DNA of 64,000 nucleotides from Micromonospora sp. M71_S20 (GTDB lineage Bacteria > Actinomycetota > Actinomycetes > Mycobacteriales > Micromonosporaceae): assembly GCF_003664255.1 (NCBI RefSeq), contig NZ_RCCV01000001.1, forward strand, positions 4,650,001 to 4,714,000, read 5' to 3'. The notes under the pieces are model-generated. The model was not told the DNA's origin, ran no database searches, and worked only from the letters and a program-made list of their open reading frames with translations. Shown here piece after piece: positions 47,629 through 55,876 of this stretch (within the stretch, counting starts at the first letter, position 1; each line of letters opens with the position of its first letter). The translations under genes were made by a program, and so were the position numbers.

Positions 47629-50094
47629 ATGCCCATGCCCACCATCGTCGTCGGTTCGCAGCGGCTCACGTCGGCAGGCTGGCCGGTGCCGGAGGAGAGA
47701 CGCCTCGTCACCGTGCTGTTCGTCGACATCGTCGGGTCGACCGCGCTCGTCGACCGGCTCGACCCCGAGGACGTGCGGATCCTGCAACGGGCGTACTTCG
47801 ACACCGTGGGCGGGGTGCTGCGCCGGTGGCACGGGGTGGTCGAGAAGTACGTCGGCGACGCGGTGATGGCCCTGTTCGGGGCCCGCCGGTCCGACGGGTT
47901 CGACGCGTACCGGGCGGTGCGGGCGGCGCTGGAGATCCAGGGGGCCCTCGACCGGCGACCGCCACCCGGCGCGCCGCGCCTGCGGGTCCGGGCCGGGGTG
48001 GCCACCGGTGAGGCGCTGGTGGACCTCGCCGCGGCGCGCGACGGCGGGCACGGCGTGGCCAGCGGGGCGGTGATCACCACCGCCGCGCGGTTGCAGGAGT
48101 ACGCCCCGCCCGGCGGGGTGGCGCTCTGCCCGGCCACCCACCGCGCCACCGTGGGGCTGGTCGGCCAGCGCCGCGTACCGCCGGTGGCCCTGGCCGGCAA
48201 GGCGCTGCCGGTCGACGTGTGGCACGCCACCGGCACGACCCGACCGGCCCCGCCCCGACACGAGGGGCCGCTGGTCGGGCGGCGGCGGGAACTGGCCGCC
48301 GCCCGGGACCTGATCGTCCGGGCCGTCCGGGGCCGTGACCCGCGCTGGCTGTCGCTGGTCGGCCCCGCCGGCAGCGGACGCAGCCGGCTGCTGCACGAGC
48401 TGACCCGGGCGGTACGGACCGTGGACGGGGCGCCGGTGCGCTGGTGCGTCGCGCACTGCCCGCCGTACCCGGAGCCCCTGGCGCCCGTCGCGGACCTGGT
48501 GCGCGGGCTCGCCGGCCTGCGCGCCGGTGAGCCGCCCGCGACGGTACGGCGGCGGCTCACCGCCGCCCTCACGGACCTGGTGCCGCCCGCCGGCCTGACG
48601 GAGGCGGTGTACGCGCTGGAGGCGCTGCTGGCCACGCCGGACGGCTCCGGCGACGCGGCGCGGGGCGCCGAGGTGGCACGCGAGGCGCTCCTGGGGCTCG
48701 CCGCCCGGCAGCCGGTGATGGTGGCGGTGGACGACCTCGACCGCGCCACCGCGGCGCTGAACCGCTTCCTGCACCGGCTCTTCGCGGCGGCCACCGCGCG
48801 GTCACTGCCGCTGGTGGTGGTGGCGCTGCACCGTCCCGAGTGGACGGACGTGTGGCCCGGCCCGCGGGGTCGGCGGCACCGGTTGGCGGTGCCGCCGCTG
48901 CGCCCCGTGGAGACGGGACGGCTGCTGCGCCACCTGCTCGGCCGGGTCGACCGGCCGGCGGCGATCGCCCGGCTGCTGCCTCTCGTCGGCGGCAATCCGG
49001 GGCGGGCCGCCGCGTACGTGGCGTCGCTGGGCGCGGCGCAGTCCGTGCCGGAGGCGGTGCGCCGGGAGGTCGACGCCCGGCTGGACCGCCTCGACGGGGC
49101 GCGGCGGGCCGTGCTGATGGCCGTCGCGACCGTCGGCGCGGGGATCAGCGCCGCGACGGTGGCGCGCCTGCTCGACTGGGCCCCCGGGCGGGCGGCCCCG
49201 GTGCTGCGCGCGCTGGCCGCGACGGGTCTGCTGGTCGCCCGCGCCGACGGCCGGTACGCCGTCGCCGACGCGGTGGTCCGCGAGGTCGCGTACGCCCGGC
49301 TGCCGAGGGCGGCGCGGGCCGCGTTCGCCCGCCGGGCCGGGCGGCCGGCGGAGGCGGACGCGCCGTCGGTGCCCGTGGTCCTCCACGCCCCCACCGCCCA
49401 GGTTCCGCCGGTGCCGGCGCGCGCCGGCGCCGACCGCCCGACCGCGCGGGACGCGCGCGGGGCGCACCCGGCACCGCTCCGGCGGCCCGCCTCCACGCCC
49501 CTTTTCCCTGCGACGCCCCGGCCCGCCACCACCCCCCGTCTCTCCGCCACGCCCCGGCCCGCCACCATTCCTCAGGTCGCGGCCCTGCCTCAGGTCGCGG
49601 CCCTGCCCAAGGGCGCGACCCTGCCCCGGGTCGCCGACGTGCCCCGGGTCGCGGTGGTGCCGGGGGCGCGTCCTGTGCCCGGTCCGCTGTTCGCCGTCCC
49701 CTCCGAACGTGTCGGGGACGGTCGGGTGGTGGAGCTGCGCGGATGGACCGCCGCCCGCGGTCGCGTCCCCTCGGCCGGCCCCGGTCCGACAGCCGCCCTC
49801 GACCTGACCGTCGGCCCCGACCCGACGGCCCCCTCCGGCCCGACGGCCGGCCCTGGCCGGACGACCGGTCCCGGCCGGTCGTCCGGCCCCGATCGGACGA
49901 CCGGTTCCGACAGCCCTGCCGGGCCCGACCGGGTGAGCCGGTCCGCCGGCCCCGGTCGGGCGGTTGCCCCGCACGCGGCGGCCGACGGCGGTGGCGTCCC
50001 GTCCGCCCCCGGGCCGGGTGGGTCGGCGCGGCGGCAGGGACGCGGGCAGCGGCCGGGATGGGTCCTGCCACGCGGGACGCCGATCGCGGCGTGA
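47629..50094 (+). CDS. Class III cyclase-homology domain fused to AAA ATPase domain, cyclase site altered
   Basis: 821 residues. Residues 25-165 are a nucleotidyl-cyclase homology domain: VTVLFVDIVGSTAL with metal ligand Asp33 and VEKYVGDAVMALFG with Lys73 and Asp77. The segment that normally reads GDxVNxAARL is SGAVITTAARL, so the base-selecting Asp is Ala147 and the transition-state Asn is Thr150; Arg154 remains. Walker A is SLVGPAGSGRSRLLHEL near 245 and the AAA/STAND part continues to about 575. The last 240 residues are a Pro/Ala/Thr/Gly repeat region. It is probably a signalling ATPase with a weak or non-catalytic cyclase domain. Confidence 0.87.
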   Translation: MPMPTIVVGSQRLTSAGWPVPEERRLVTVLFVDIVGSTALVDRLDPEDVRILQRAYFDTVGGVLRRWHGVVEKYVGDAVMALFGARRSDGFDAYRAVRAALEIQGALDRRPPPGAPRLRVRAGVATGEALVDLAAARDGGHGVASGAVITTAARLQEYAPPGGVALCPATHRATVGLVGQRRVPPVALAGKALPVDVWHATGTTRPAPPRHEGPLVGRRRELAAARDLIVRAVRGRDPRWLSLVGPAGSGRSRLLHELTRAVRTVDGAPVRWCVAHCPPYPEPLAPVADLVRGLAGLRAGEPPATVRRRLTAALTDLVPPAGLTEAVYALEALLATPDGSGDAARGAEVAREALLGLAARQPVMVAVDDLDRATAALNRFLHRLFAAATARSLPLVVVALHRPEWTDVWPGPRGRRHRLAVPPLRPVETGRLLRHLLGRVDRPAAIARLLPLVGGNPGRAAAYVASLGAAQSVPEAVRREVDARLDRLDGARRAVLMAVATVGAGISAATVARLLDWAPGRAAPVLRALAATGLLVARADGRYAVADAVVREVAYARLPRAARAAFARRAGRPAEADAPSVPVVLHAPTAQVPPVPARAGADRPTARDARGAHPAPLRRPASTPLFPATPRPATTPRLSATPRPATIPQVAALPQVAALPKGATLPRVADVPRVAVVPGARPVPGPLFAVPSERVGDGRVVELRGWTAARGRVPSAGPGPTAALDLTVGPDPTAPSGPTAGPGRTTGPGRSSGPDRTTGSDSPAGPDRVSRSAGPGRAVAPHAAADGGGVPSAPGPGGSARRQGRGQRPGWVLPRGTPIAA
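49570..49605 (+). repeat. 18-bp tandem repeat in the C-terminal tail of the cyclase-AAA gene
   Basis: Two identical 18-bp units (49570-49587, 49588-49605), followed by two or three degenerate copies, encode PQVAAL-type hexapeptides. Together with GPDR/GPGR units further on they make a slippage-prone tail. Confidence 0.75.
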
Positions 50095-50116
50095 GCGGGC
50101 TGGCAGGGTGCCGGGC

Positions 50117-50133
50117 CCCCCGTCGAACGGGGG
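50117..50133 (+). terminator. Short hairpin terminator after the cyclase-AAA gene
   Basis: CCCCCGT-CGA-ACGGGGG, a 7-bp stem with a 3-base loop, 22 bases after the stop. Confidence 0.5.
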
Positions 50134-50254
50134 TGCCGGACGCGGCGGGGAGTGCGGGCGGCCAGGCGGATCTCCCCCACGATCCAAGCTAACAGGCGCC
50201 CGATCCGGGCGGTATCGGGCGGCCGGCCGAGTGCGCGGACCGGCGCCGACTGGC

Positions 50255-50260
50255 TAGGTT
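50255..50260 (+). promoter_or_regulatory. -10 element TAGGTT of a leaderless transcript
   Basis: TAGGTT, six bases, ATG at 50267. Same geometry as the elements at 3860 and 4351; no ribosome binding site is seen. Confidence 0.5.
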
Positions 50261-50266
50261 CGCCCG

Positions 50267-51160
50267 ATGCCTGTCGAAGAGACCACCGCCTCCGCCGCCG
50301 GCACCTGGACGCTCGGCGACCGCACCGTGCACCGGATGGGGTTCGGCTCCATGCGGCTCACCGTCGACCCGGACCGGGCGCGCGCCGTCCGCGTCCTGCG
50401 CCGGGCCGTCGAACTGGGCGTCAACCACATCGACACCGCCGCCTTCTACGTCTCGCCGGGCGGGCCGCTCGGCGTCGGCACCGGCTCGCCCCGGTACGCC
50501 ATCGACCTGATCCGCGAGGCCCTCTCGCCGTACCCGGACGACCTGGTCATCACCACCAAGGTCGGGCCGTCCTTCGACGCGGCGACCCGGCACCGCGAAC
50601 TGACCCCGGCGGAGCTGCGCCGCGAGGTGGAGGAGAACCTGCGCCGGCTGGGCCGGGACCACCTGGACGTGGTCAACCTGCGGATCGTCCGGCGACCCGG
50701 GCGGGACTCGGTGGCGGAGCGGTTCGCCGCCCTCGCCGAGCTGCGCGACGCCGGGCTGATCCGGCATCTCGGCCTGTCCAACGTGCGGCTGGACCACCTG
50801 GACGAGGCGCGGGACATCGCGCCCGTGGTGTGCGTGCAGAACGCGTACGCCCTCGACGTGAACCGGTGGGCCGACGAGCTGCTGCGCGTCTGCGGCGGGC
50901 GGGGGATCGCCTTCGTGCCGTTCTTCGCGATCGCGGGCGCCGGGCGGGAGGCGGGCGCGGGCGGCGACCACGACGAGGCCGTACGGGCGGTGGCGCACGC
51001 GCACGGCGCGACCCCGCACCAGATCCGCCTGGCCTGGACGCTGCACCAGGGGCCGCACGTGCTGGCCATCCCCGGCACCGGCGATCCGGAGCACCTGGCG
51101 CAGAACGTGGCGGCCGGGGCGATCCGGCTCACCCCCGAGGAGCTGGCCCGTCTCCGCTGA
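50267..51160 (+). CDS. Aldo/keto reductase
   Basis: 297 residues. GFGSMRLTVDPDRARAVRVL, then LGVNHIDTAAFYVSPGG with the catalytic Asp and Tyr, VITTKVGPSFD with the Lys, LGRDHLDVVNLRIV, IRHLGLSNV and the C-terminal PGTGDPEHLAQNVAA are the AKR core. The third tetrad residue, usually His in DLxxxHxP, is replaced: the segment reads VVNLRIVRRPG, so an Asn or Arg stands there. NADPH-dependent reduction of a carbonyl is expected. Physiological substrate unknown; stands alone. Confidence 0.9.
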   Translation: MPVEETTASAAGTWTLGDRTVHRMGFGSMRLTVDPDRARAVRVLRRAVELGVNHIDTAAFYVSPGGPLGVGTGSPRYAIDLIREALSPYPDDLVITTKVGPSFDAATRHRELTPAELRREVEENLRRLGRDHLDVVNLRIVRRPGRDSVAERFAALAELRDAGLIRHLGLSNVRLDHLDEARDIAPVVCVQNAYALDVNRWADELLRVCGGRGIAFVPFFAIAGAGREAGAGGDHDEAVRAVAHAHGATPHQIRLAWTLHQGPHVLAIPGTGDPEHLAQNVAAGAIRLTPEELARLR

Positions 51161-51196
51161 CGGCGGGACGCCCCGCCCGTACGGCGGCGCGGCGCG

Positions 51197-51763
51197 TCAG
51201 CGGCCGTCCAGGAAGGCGACCGCCCGGTCCCACGTCCGGGTAGCGGCCGCCAGGTCGTGGTCGGGCAGGTCGGGGTCGGTGTAGAGGTGACCGACGCCGG
51301 GATAGCGGTGGACGCTCAGCTCCGCGCCCGCCCCGGTCATCGCCCGCTGCCACCGGCCGAGCTCGGGCTCCGGGGGGTATTCGTCCGGGTCGGCCACGTG
51401 CAGTTGCACCGGCAGGCCCGGCCGGACCGCCTCCGGCGCGCCGCCGGCGCCGTGCAACAGCAGCAGCGCGGCGGCGGCGGGGCGCTCGGCCAGCAGCGCG
51501 CCGGCCACCCCGGCCCCCATGGAGAACCCGGCCAGCACCGCCTCGGGCGGCGCCTCGTGCAGCGCCGCCCTGGCCCGGCCCATCACGGCCGCCCCGCCGA
51601 CCTCGTCGAGCAGGGCGAAGCCCTCCTCGATGGTGTCGACGGCCGGCGCGCCGTAGAGGTCGGGGGTGACGACGTGGTGGCCGGCGGCGCGCAGCCGGTC
51701 GGCGGCCGTCAACACGGCGGGTCGCAGCCCGTAGGCGGAATGAAACAGCACGACGTGTCCCAT
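51197..51763 (-). CDS. Dienelactone hydrolase-family alpha/beta hydrolase
   Basis: 188 residues. MGHVVLFHSAYGLRP begins the fold, the nucleophile motif is LAGFSMGAGVAGALL (Ser near residue 94, in place of the Cys of true dienelactone hydrolases), the acid is in VQLHVADPDEYPP and the His in RYPGVGHLYTDPDLPDHD. Short members like this are generic esterases. Located 83 bases upstream of, and in the same direction as, no clear partner; the glycosyltransferase gene precedes it on the same strand. Confidence 0.88.
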   Translation of the reverse strand: MGHVVLFHSAYGLRPAVLTAADRLRAAGHHVVTPDLYGAPAVDTIEEGFALLDEVGGAAVMGRARAALHEAPPEAVLAGFSMGAGVAGALLAERPAAAALLLLHGAGGAPEAVRPGLPVQLHVADPDEYPPEPELGRWQRAMTGAGAELSVHRYPGVGHLYTDPDLPDHDLAAATRTWDRAVAFLDGR

Positions 51764-51846
51764 CGGGACATTCTGTCTGACCGTTGTGACAGGACCGGCC
51801 GCCGCGCGGGCCGGGGCGCCGACGCCGGTGGGCCGTCGGCGCCGGG

Positions 51847-52953
51847 TCAGCGCAGCGACTCCAGCCGCCGCACCAGCTCGCTCGGCCCCGGCATGGCGGC
51901 GATCTCGGCGCTGACCTGCCGCGCCGCGTCGCGCAGCGCGGTGTCGGTGACGAGCCGGGTCAGGCTGTCGGCGGTGATGTCGCGGGTGCGGACCGCGATG
52001 CCGACGCCGCGCGCGGCCACCAGCCCGGCGTTGTGCCGCCGGTCGCCCGCCCCGACGGTGGCCAGCTGCGGCACCCCGGCGATCAGCGCGCTCAGGACGC
52101 TGCCCGCGCCGCCGTGGTGGACCAGCGCCGCGCTCGCCGGCAGGGCCGCGGGGATCGGGATCCAGTCGACCGTACGCACGTTGCCGGGCAGCGCCCGGCG
52201 GGCCAGCCGCGCCTCCGGGCGGACCAGCACGAACTCGGCGTCGACCCGGTCGGCGACGGCGACGACGGCCGGCATCGGTCCGGCGCTGCCGGGGCCGACG
52301 AGGGTGCTGCGGCTGACCAGCACCCGTGGCCGCTCCCCCGGCTCGCGCAGCCAGTCCGGCAGCTCGCCGCCGGCCTCGGTGGCGTAGCGCATCGGCCAGC
52401 CGTCCTGACGCAGCACGCTGGGCGGGGCGACGGCGATCGCGGCGGCCGGCGGCGGCAGCGCGGTCAGGCCGTGCCGGCGCAGCGCCGGCCCCAGCCGCGC
52501 CAGGGTGGCCCGGGCCAGCTCGCGGCCGTCGAAGAGGGCGTTCTCCAGGCGTACGGCGGGCACGCCGAGCGTCGCGGCGGCGAGCGCCCCGGCCACCGCG
52601 AACGGCTCGTGGATGACGAGATCGGGCTTCCACTCCCGGGCCACGGCGACCACCCCGTCGGCGAGCTGGTCGTTGACCGCGCCGAAGAGCAGCCCGGCGC
52701 CCCGGGTGCCGCCGGTGCCGGCCAGCTCGGCCCGGGCGATCAGCGGGTGGCGCAGCAGCACGCGGCGGGCGATGCGTCCGAAGTCGAACGCCGGCGCGAC
52801 GTCGCGCGTCGGCACCCCGGGCCGCGCCGCCCGCAGCCCGTCGGCGGCGGTGGCGACGAGCACCTCGTGCCCGGCGTCGCGCAGCGCGCCGGCCAGCGGC
52901 AGCAGCGGGGCGACGTGCCCGATCAACGGCGCGGAGACCACGAGTACTCGCAC
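51847..52953 (-). CDS. GT1-family (UGT/MGT-like) glycosyltransferase
   Basis: 368 residues from a GTG. MRVLVVSAPLIGHVAPLLPLAGALRDAGHEV in parts is the N-terminal acceptor domain start, and the C-terminal donor-binding motif is ALVHHGGAGSVLSALIAGVPQL. This is the macrolide/antibiotic glycosyltransferase subgroup that uses NDP-sugars. TAGCAT ends seven bases before the start (leaderless). No sugar-nucleotide biosynthesis genes are near, so it may detoxify a natural product or act on a metabolite made elsewhere. Confidence 0.9.
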   Translation of the reverse strand: MRVLVVSAPLIGHVAPLLPLAGALRDAGHEVLVATAADGLRAARPGVPTRDVAPAFDFGRIARRVLLRHPLIARAELAGTGGTRGAGLLFGAVNDQLADGVVAVAREWKPDLVIHEPFAVAGALAAATLGVPAVRLENALFDGRELARATLARLGPALRRHGLTALPPPAAAIAVAPPSVLRQDGWPMRYATEAGGELPDWLREPGERPRVLVSRSTLVGPGSAGPMPAVVAVADRVDAEFVLVRPEARLARRALPGNVRTVDWIPIPAALPASAALVHHGGAGSVLSALIAGVPQLATVGAGDRRHNAGLVAARGVGIAVRTRDITADSLTRLVTDTALRDAARQVSAEIAAMPGPSELVRRLESLR

Positions 52954-53023
52954 TGCGCCGATGCTAGCCCCGGCGGGGCCCGTCGTGGGGGCACCGGACG
53001 GGGCGGCCCGGACGACGGCGGGT

Positions 53024-53476
53024 TCAGCCGGCGGGCGGGGGCAGGGTGCGGCTACGGCCCCGGAACTCGGCCACCACCGCGCCGTCGTCCCGACTGACGG
53101 TGACGTCGTAGATGCCGCTGCGGCCGTACCGGGTGCGCTCGGTGGCGCGCGCCGTCAGCAGGTCACCCTCGCGGGCGGGACGGACGAAGCTGATCTCGCC
53201 GCCGGCGGCGACGGTGGCGGGGCCGTGGCTGTTGCAGGCCAGCGCGAAGGCGGTGTCGGCGAGCAGGAACACGAAGCCGCCGTGGGCGATGGCGTGGCCG
53301 TTGACCATCGCGGCGGTCACCCGCATCCGGGCCACCGCCGCGCCGTCGGCGGCCTCCACCAGCTCGATGCCGAGCCCCCGGGAGGCGACGTCGGCGGCGA
53401 ACATGTCGTACGCGGCGTTGCGCCCGACCACCTCGGCCGTCCCGCCGCTGCTCGACGATCCGCCCCGTCCCGCCAT
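53024..53476 (-). CDS. paaI: PaaI-type hotdog-fold thioesterase
   Basis: 150 residues from the ATG at 53476 behind GGAGGGG. The motif MVNGHAIAHGGFVFLLADTAFALACN carries the hotdog-fold HGG and catalytic Asp of hydroxyphenylacetyl-CoA thioesterases; EISFVRPAREGDLLTA and SGIYDVTVSRDDGAVVAEFRGRSR complete the fold. It should hydrolyse aryl- or acyl-CoA. The phenylacetate catabolism genes are not present in the window, so PaaI is a family assignment rather than a pathway claim. Confidence 0.88.
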   Translation of the reverse strand: MAGRGGSSSSGGTAEVVGRNAAYDMFAADVASRGLGIELVEAADGAAVARMRVTAAMVNGHAIAHGGFVFLLADTAFALACNSHGPATVAAGGEISFVRPAREGDLLTARATERTRYGRSGIYDVTVSRDDGAVVAEFRGRSRTLPPPAG

Positions 53477-53561
53477 CGACCCCTCCACCCGTCCGGGGCG
53501 GCCCCCTCGACCGCAGTTCCCGGTACCGTACGCCGGCCCGCGCACGGCACCGACGGCACCG

Positions 53562-53990
53562 TCACGGGTTCTCCGGGTCCAGGTCGCGCTCGCGCAGCAG
53601 CGCGTCCAGCTTCGCCTCGATCCGCTCGTCGGACTCGCGGGACTGGGAGGAACCCCAGTGGTAGAACAGGGCCAGCCCCGCCGCCTGCCAGATCAACTGG
53701 AGGAACTCGGACTGCCAGTTCTCGAAGGTGGCGGCGAGGAACTGCGGCAGGAAGTCGGCCCAGGCGAAGGACCGGCCGTGCTGGCTCGCCTCGTCGCTCG
53801 CCACGGTGGCCTGGAAGACGAACTGCGCGATCCAGGAGAGCAGGAACAGCGCCCCGGTCACCAGCGCGAAGGCGTACGCCCTGGGCCACCTCGGTCTGCG
53901 GAACGGCGGCCCCTCCGCCCGGCCGCGTGACCGCCCGTCCCGGGACGGGGCTCCGGCCGGACGCGCGCCGGAGGTCGTCGTGTCGGACAT
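53562..53990 (-). CDS. DUF6766-family membrane protein
   Basis: 142 residues. An Arg-rich N-terminus is followed by a membrane segment (AYAFALVTGALFLLSWIAQFV, residues about 38-58), then the conserved WADFLPQFLAATFENWQSEFLQL, a second hydrophobic segment (IWQAAGLALFYHWGS) and SRESDERIEAKLDALL. This is the pattern of DUF6766, widespread in actinobacteria and without known function. Confidence 0.85.
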   Translation of the reverse strand: MSDTTTSGARPAGAPSRDGRSRGRAEGPPFRRPRWPRAYAFALVTGALFLLSWIAQFVFQATVASDEASQHGRSFAWADFLPQFLAATFENWQSEFLQLIWQAAGLALFYHWGSSQSRESDERIEAKLDALLRERDLDPENP

Positions 53991-54106
53991 CGCGCTCCCC
54001 TTTCGACGAATCCCCAGGTAGGAGGCCTATGCCCCGGGGCAAGCGCGACAAAACGGCGCCCCGGCGTGGCGGGCCCGCCACGCCCGCGCCTTCCCGCCGC
54101 GCGGGC

Positions 54107-54129
54107 TTGTTGCAAATCTCTGGCAACAA
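54107..54129. promoter_or_regulatory. Inverted repeat TTGTTGC-N9-GCAACAA upstream of the methyltransferase gene
   Basis: Perfect 7-bp arms at 54107-54113 and 54123-54129, 24 bases before a TAACTA (54153-54158) that may be the -10 for the gene at 54170. The arm spacing suits a dimeric regulator. No regulator gene is adjacent. Confidence 0.45.
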
Positions 54130-54169
54130 CATCTGGACGCGGCCCGTCTCCGTAACTAGCCTGGCCCAC

Positions 54170-54928
54170 ATGAGTCCTTACATCACGGATGTCGCGGCCT
54201 GGCAGGAGAGCTGGGACCGCCAGCAGGAGGCGTACCTGCCGGACCGGGAGCACCGGTTCACGGCGATGCTCGACGCCGTCGACGCGGTCCGCGACGACGA
54301 CCGGCTGCGGCTGCTCGACCTGGCCGGCGGCACCGGCACCATCTCCGACCGGGCGCTGCGCCGCTTCCCCCACGCCGAGGTGACCCTGGTGGACCTCGAC
54401 CCGGCGCTGCTCGCCCTCGCCCGCGCCTCGCTCGGGGACCGGGTCACCGTCGTCACCGCCGACCTGAACCGGCCCGACTGGCACGCCGCGCTCCCCCACC
54501 GCGAGTACGACGCCGTCCTCACCGCCACCGCGCTGCACTGGCTGCCGGGCGAGCGGCTCGAACGGCTCTACGCCGAACTGCGCGACCTGCTGCGGCCGGG
54601 CGGCATCCTGGTCAACGCCGACCACATGCCCGACGACGCCCTGCCGCAGCTCACCAAGCGCCTGCTCGACCGGGCCCGGGACCGGCGGGCGGCCCGGTAC
54701 GCCGCCGGCGCCGCGCTGTCCTGGTCGGAGTGGTGGGACCGGGCGGAAGCCGACCCGGCGCTGCGGCCGCTCGTCGCGCAGCGGCGCGACATCTACCCGA
54801 GCGGGCACAGCCCGGAGTGGACCCCGCCGGTCTCCTGGCACCTGTCCGCGCTGACCGCCGCCGGCTTCGCCGAGGTGGGCACCGTGTGGCGGGGCGGCCC
54901 CGACGCCGCCGTCGCCGGGGTCCGCTGA
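54170..54928 (+). CDS. Class I SAM-dependent methyltransferase
   Basis: 252 residues. Motif I is LRLLDLAGGTGTISDRAL near residue 47, followed by VTLVDLDPALLALAR, the VVTADLNRPDW acidic loop, and YDAVLTATALHWLPGERL with LRPGGILVNADHMP. This is the Methyltransf_11/25 pattern for small molecules. No ribosome binding site precedes the ATG; the likely promoter -10 is 12 bases upstream, giving a very short leader. The acceptor is unknown. Confidence 0.9.
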   Translation: MSPYITDVAAWQESWDRQQEAYLPDREHRFTAMLDAVDAVRDDDRLRLLDLAGGTGTISDRALRRFPHAEVTLVDLDPALLALARASLGDRVTVVTADLNRPDWHAALPHREYDAVLTATALHWLPGERLERLYAELRDLLRPGGILVNADHMPDDALPQLTKRLLDRARDRRAARYAAGAALSWSEWWDRAEADPALRPLVAQRRDIYPSGHSPEWTPPVSWHLSALTAAGFAEVGTVWRGGPDAAVAGVR

Positions 54929-55010
54929 CGCCCCGACGACGGCCGCGCCGGACGCTAGGCTGACGGGCGCGCGCCGAGGTCACGCCCGTGGCACCGGCGG
55001 GGAGGGCGAG

Positions 55011-55508
55011 GTGACCGGACCGGATCCGCGGGTCGACCCCGACGTCGACCTGCGCGTACCCGCCGACCGGGGCGAGCTGGCCGCCCGCCCCGGCGCGGTG
55101 CTCGGCTCCGTCGCGGCCGGCGGCGCGCTCGGCGCCCTGGCCAGGGCCGGCCTCCAGCACGCCGTCCCGCACGGCCCGACGGGCTTTCCCTGGGCCACCT
55201 TCGCCGTCAACCTGACCGGGTGCCTGCTGATCGGCGTCCTGATGGCGACGCTGGAGCGCTCCGCCGGCCGCCGACCGCTGCTGCGGCCGTTCCTCGGCGT
55301 GGGCGTCCTCGGCGGCTACACCACCTTCGCCACGTACGCGGTGGACGTCCGCCTGGCGCTCGACGCCGGCGCACCGGAGGTGGCCCTGGGCTACCTGGCC
55401 GCGACCCTGCTCGGCGCGCTGGTCGCGGTCTGGCTCGGCGACGCCGTCACCGGCCGGCTGCTCGACGCCCCCCGCCACGGCCGGCCGGCGCGCGGGGCCG
55501 GCCGGTGA
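55011..55508 (+). CDS. crcB: CrcB/Fluc fluoride channel subunit (first of pair)
   Basis: 165 residues from a GTG behind GGGGAGGG. Four membrane segments; PTGFPWATFAVNLTGCLLIG (first motif with the conserved Asn) and GVLGGYTTFATYAVDV (with the TTFSTF-type track, here TTFATY) are the Fluc signature. The N-terminal 25 residues are extra and charged. The family works as an antiparallel dimer that lets fluoride leave the cell; paired genes usually form a heterodimer. Coupled to the next gene by a GTGA overlap. No fluoride riboswitch was recognised upstream. Confidence 0.94.
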   Translation: MTGPDPRVDPDVDLRVPADRGELAARPGAVLGSVAAGGALGALARAGLQHAVPHGPTGFPWATFAVNLTGCLLIGVLMATLERSAGRRPLLRPFLGVGVLGGYTTFATYAVDVRLALDAGAPEVALGYLAATLLGALVAVWLGDAVTGRLLDAPRHGRPARGAGR

Positions 55509-55867
55509 CCGTCCTGCTGATCGCGCTCGGCGCGGCCGTCGGCGCGCCCCTGCGTTACCTCACCGACCGGGCGGTGCAGGCCCGGCTCGGCGGCGCCTAC
55601 CCGTGGGGCACGCTGACCGTCAACGTGGCCGGATCGCTGCTGCTCGGTCTCCTGGCCGGGCTGCCCGTCGGCCCGACCGCCGGCGCCCTGCTCGGCACCG
55701 GCTTCTGCGGCGCGCTGACCACGTACTCCACCTTCGGGTACGAGACGCTGCGGCTGGCGCGCCGGGGCCGGCGGTTCCTCGCGCTGGTCAACGTGCTGTC
55801 CAGCGTGGCCGCCGGCCTCGGCGCCGCCACCGCCGGCTTCGCCCTGGCCCGGGCCGTCGCCGGCTGA
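55505..55867 (+). CDS. crcB: CrcB/Fluc fluoride channel subunit (second of pair)
   Basis: 120 residues from a GTG overlapping the first subunit's stop. GAYPWGTLTVNVAGSLLLGLLAG and TGFCGALTTYSTFGYETLRLAR carry the conserved Asn and the Phe track (TTYSTF). Four membrane segments. It differs from the first subunit in length and sequence, consistent with a heterodimeric channel for fluoride export. Confidence 0.94.
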   Translation: MTVLLIALGAAVGAPLRYLTDRAVQARLGGAYPWGTLTVNVAGSLLLGLLAGLPVGPTAGALLGTGFCGALTTYSTFGYETLRLARRGRRFLALVNVLSSVAAGLGAATAGFALARAVAG

Positions 55868-55876
55868 GCGGGCGGT

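Noticed and set aside
54929..55010. Fluoride riboswitch upstream of the crcB pair
   Set aside because: The 82-base gap does not show the conserved core of the fluoride (crcB) motif that I could recognise. A covariance-model search (Rfam crcB) would decide.
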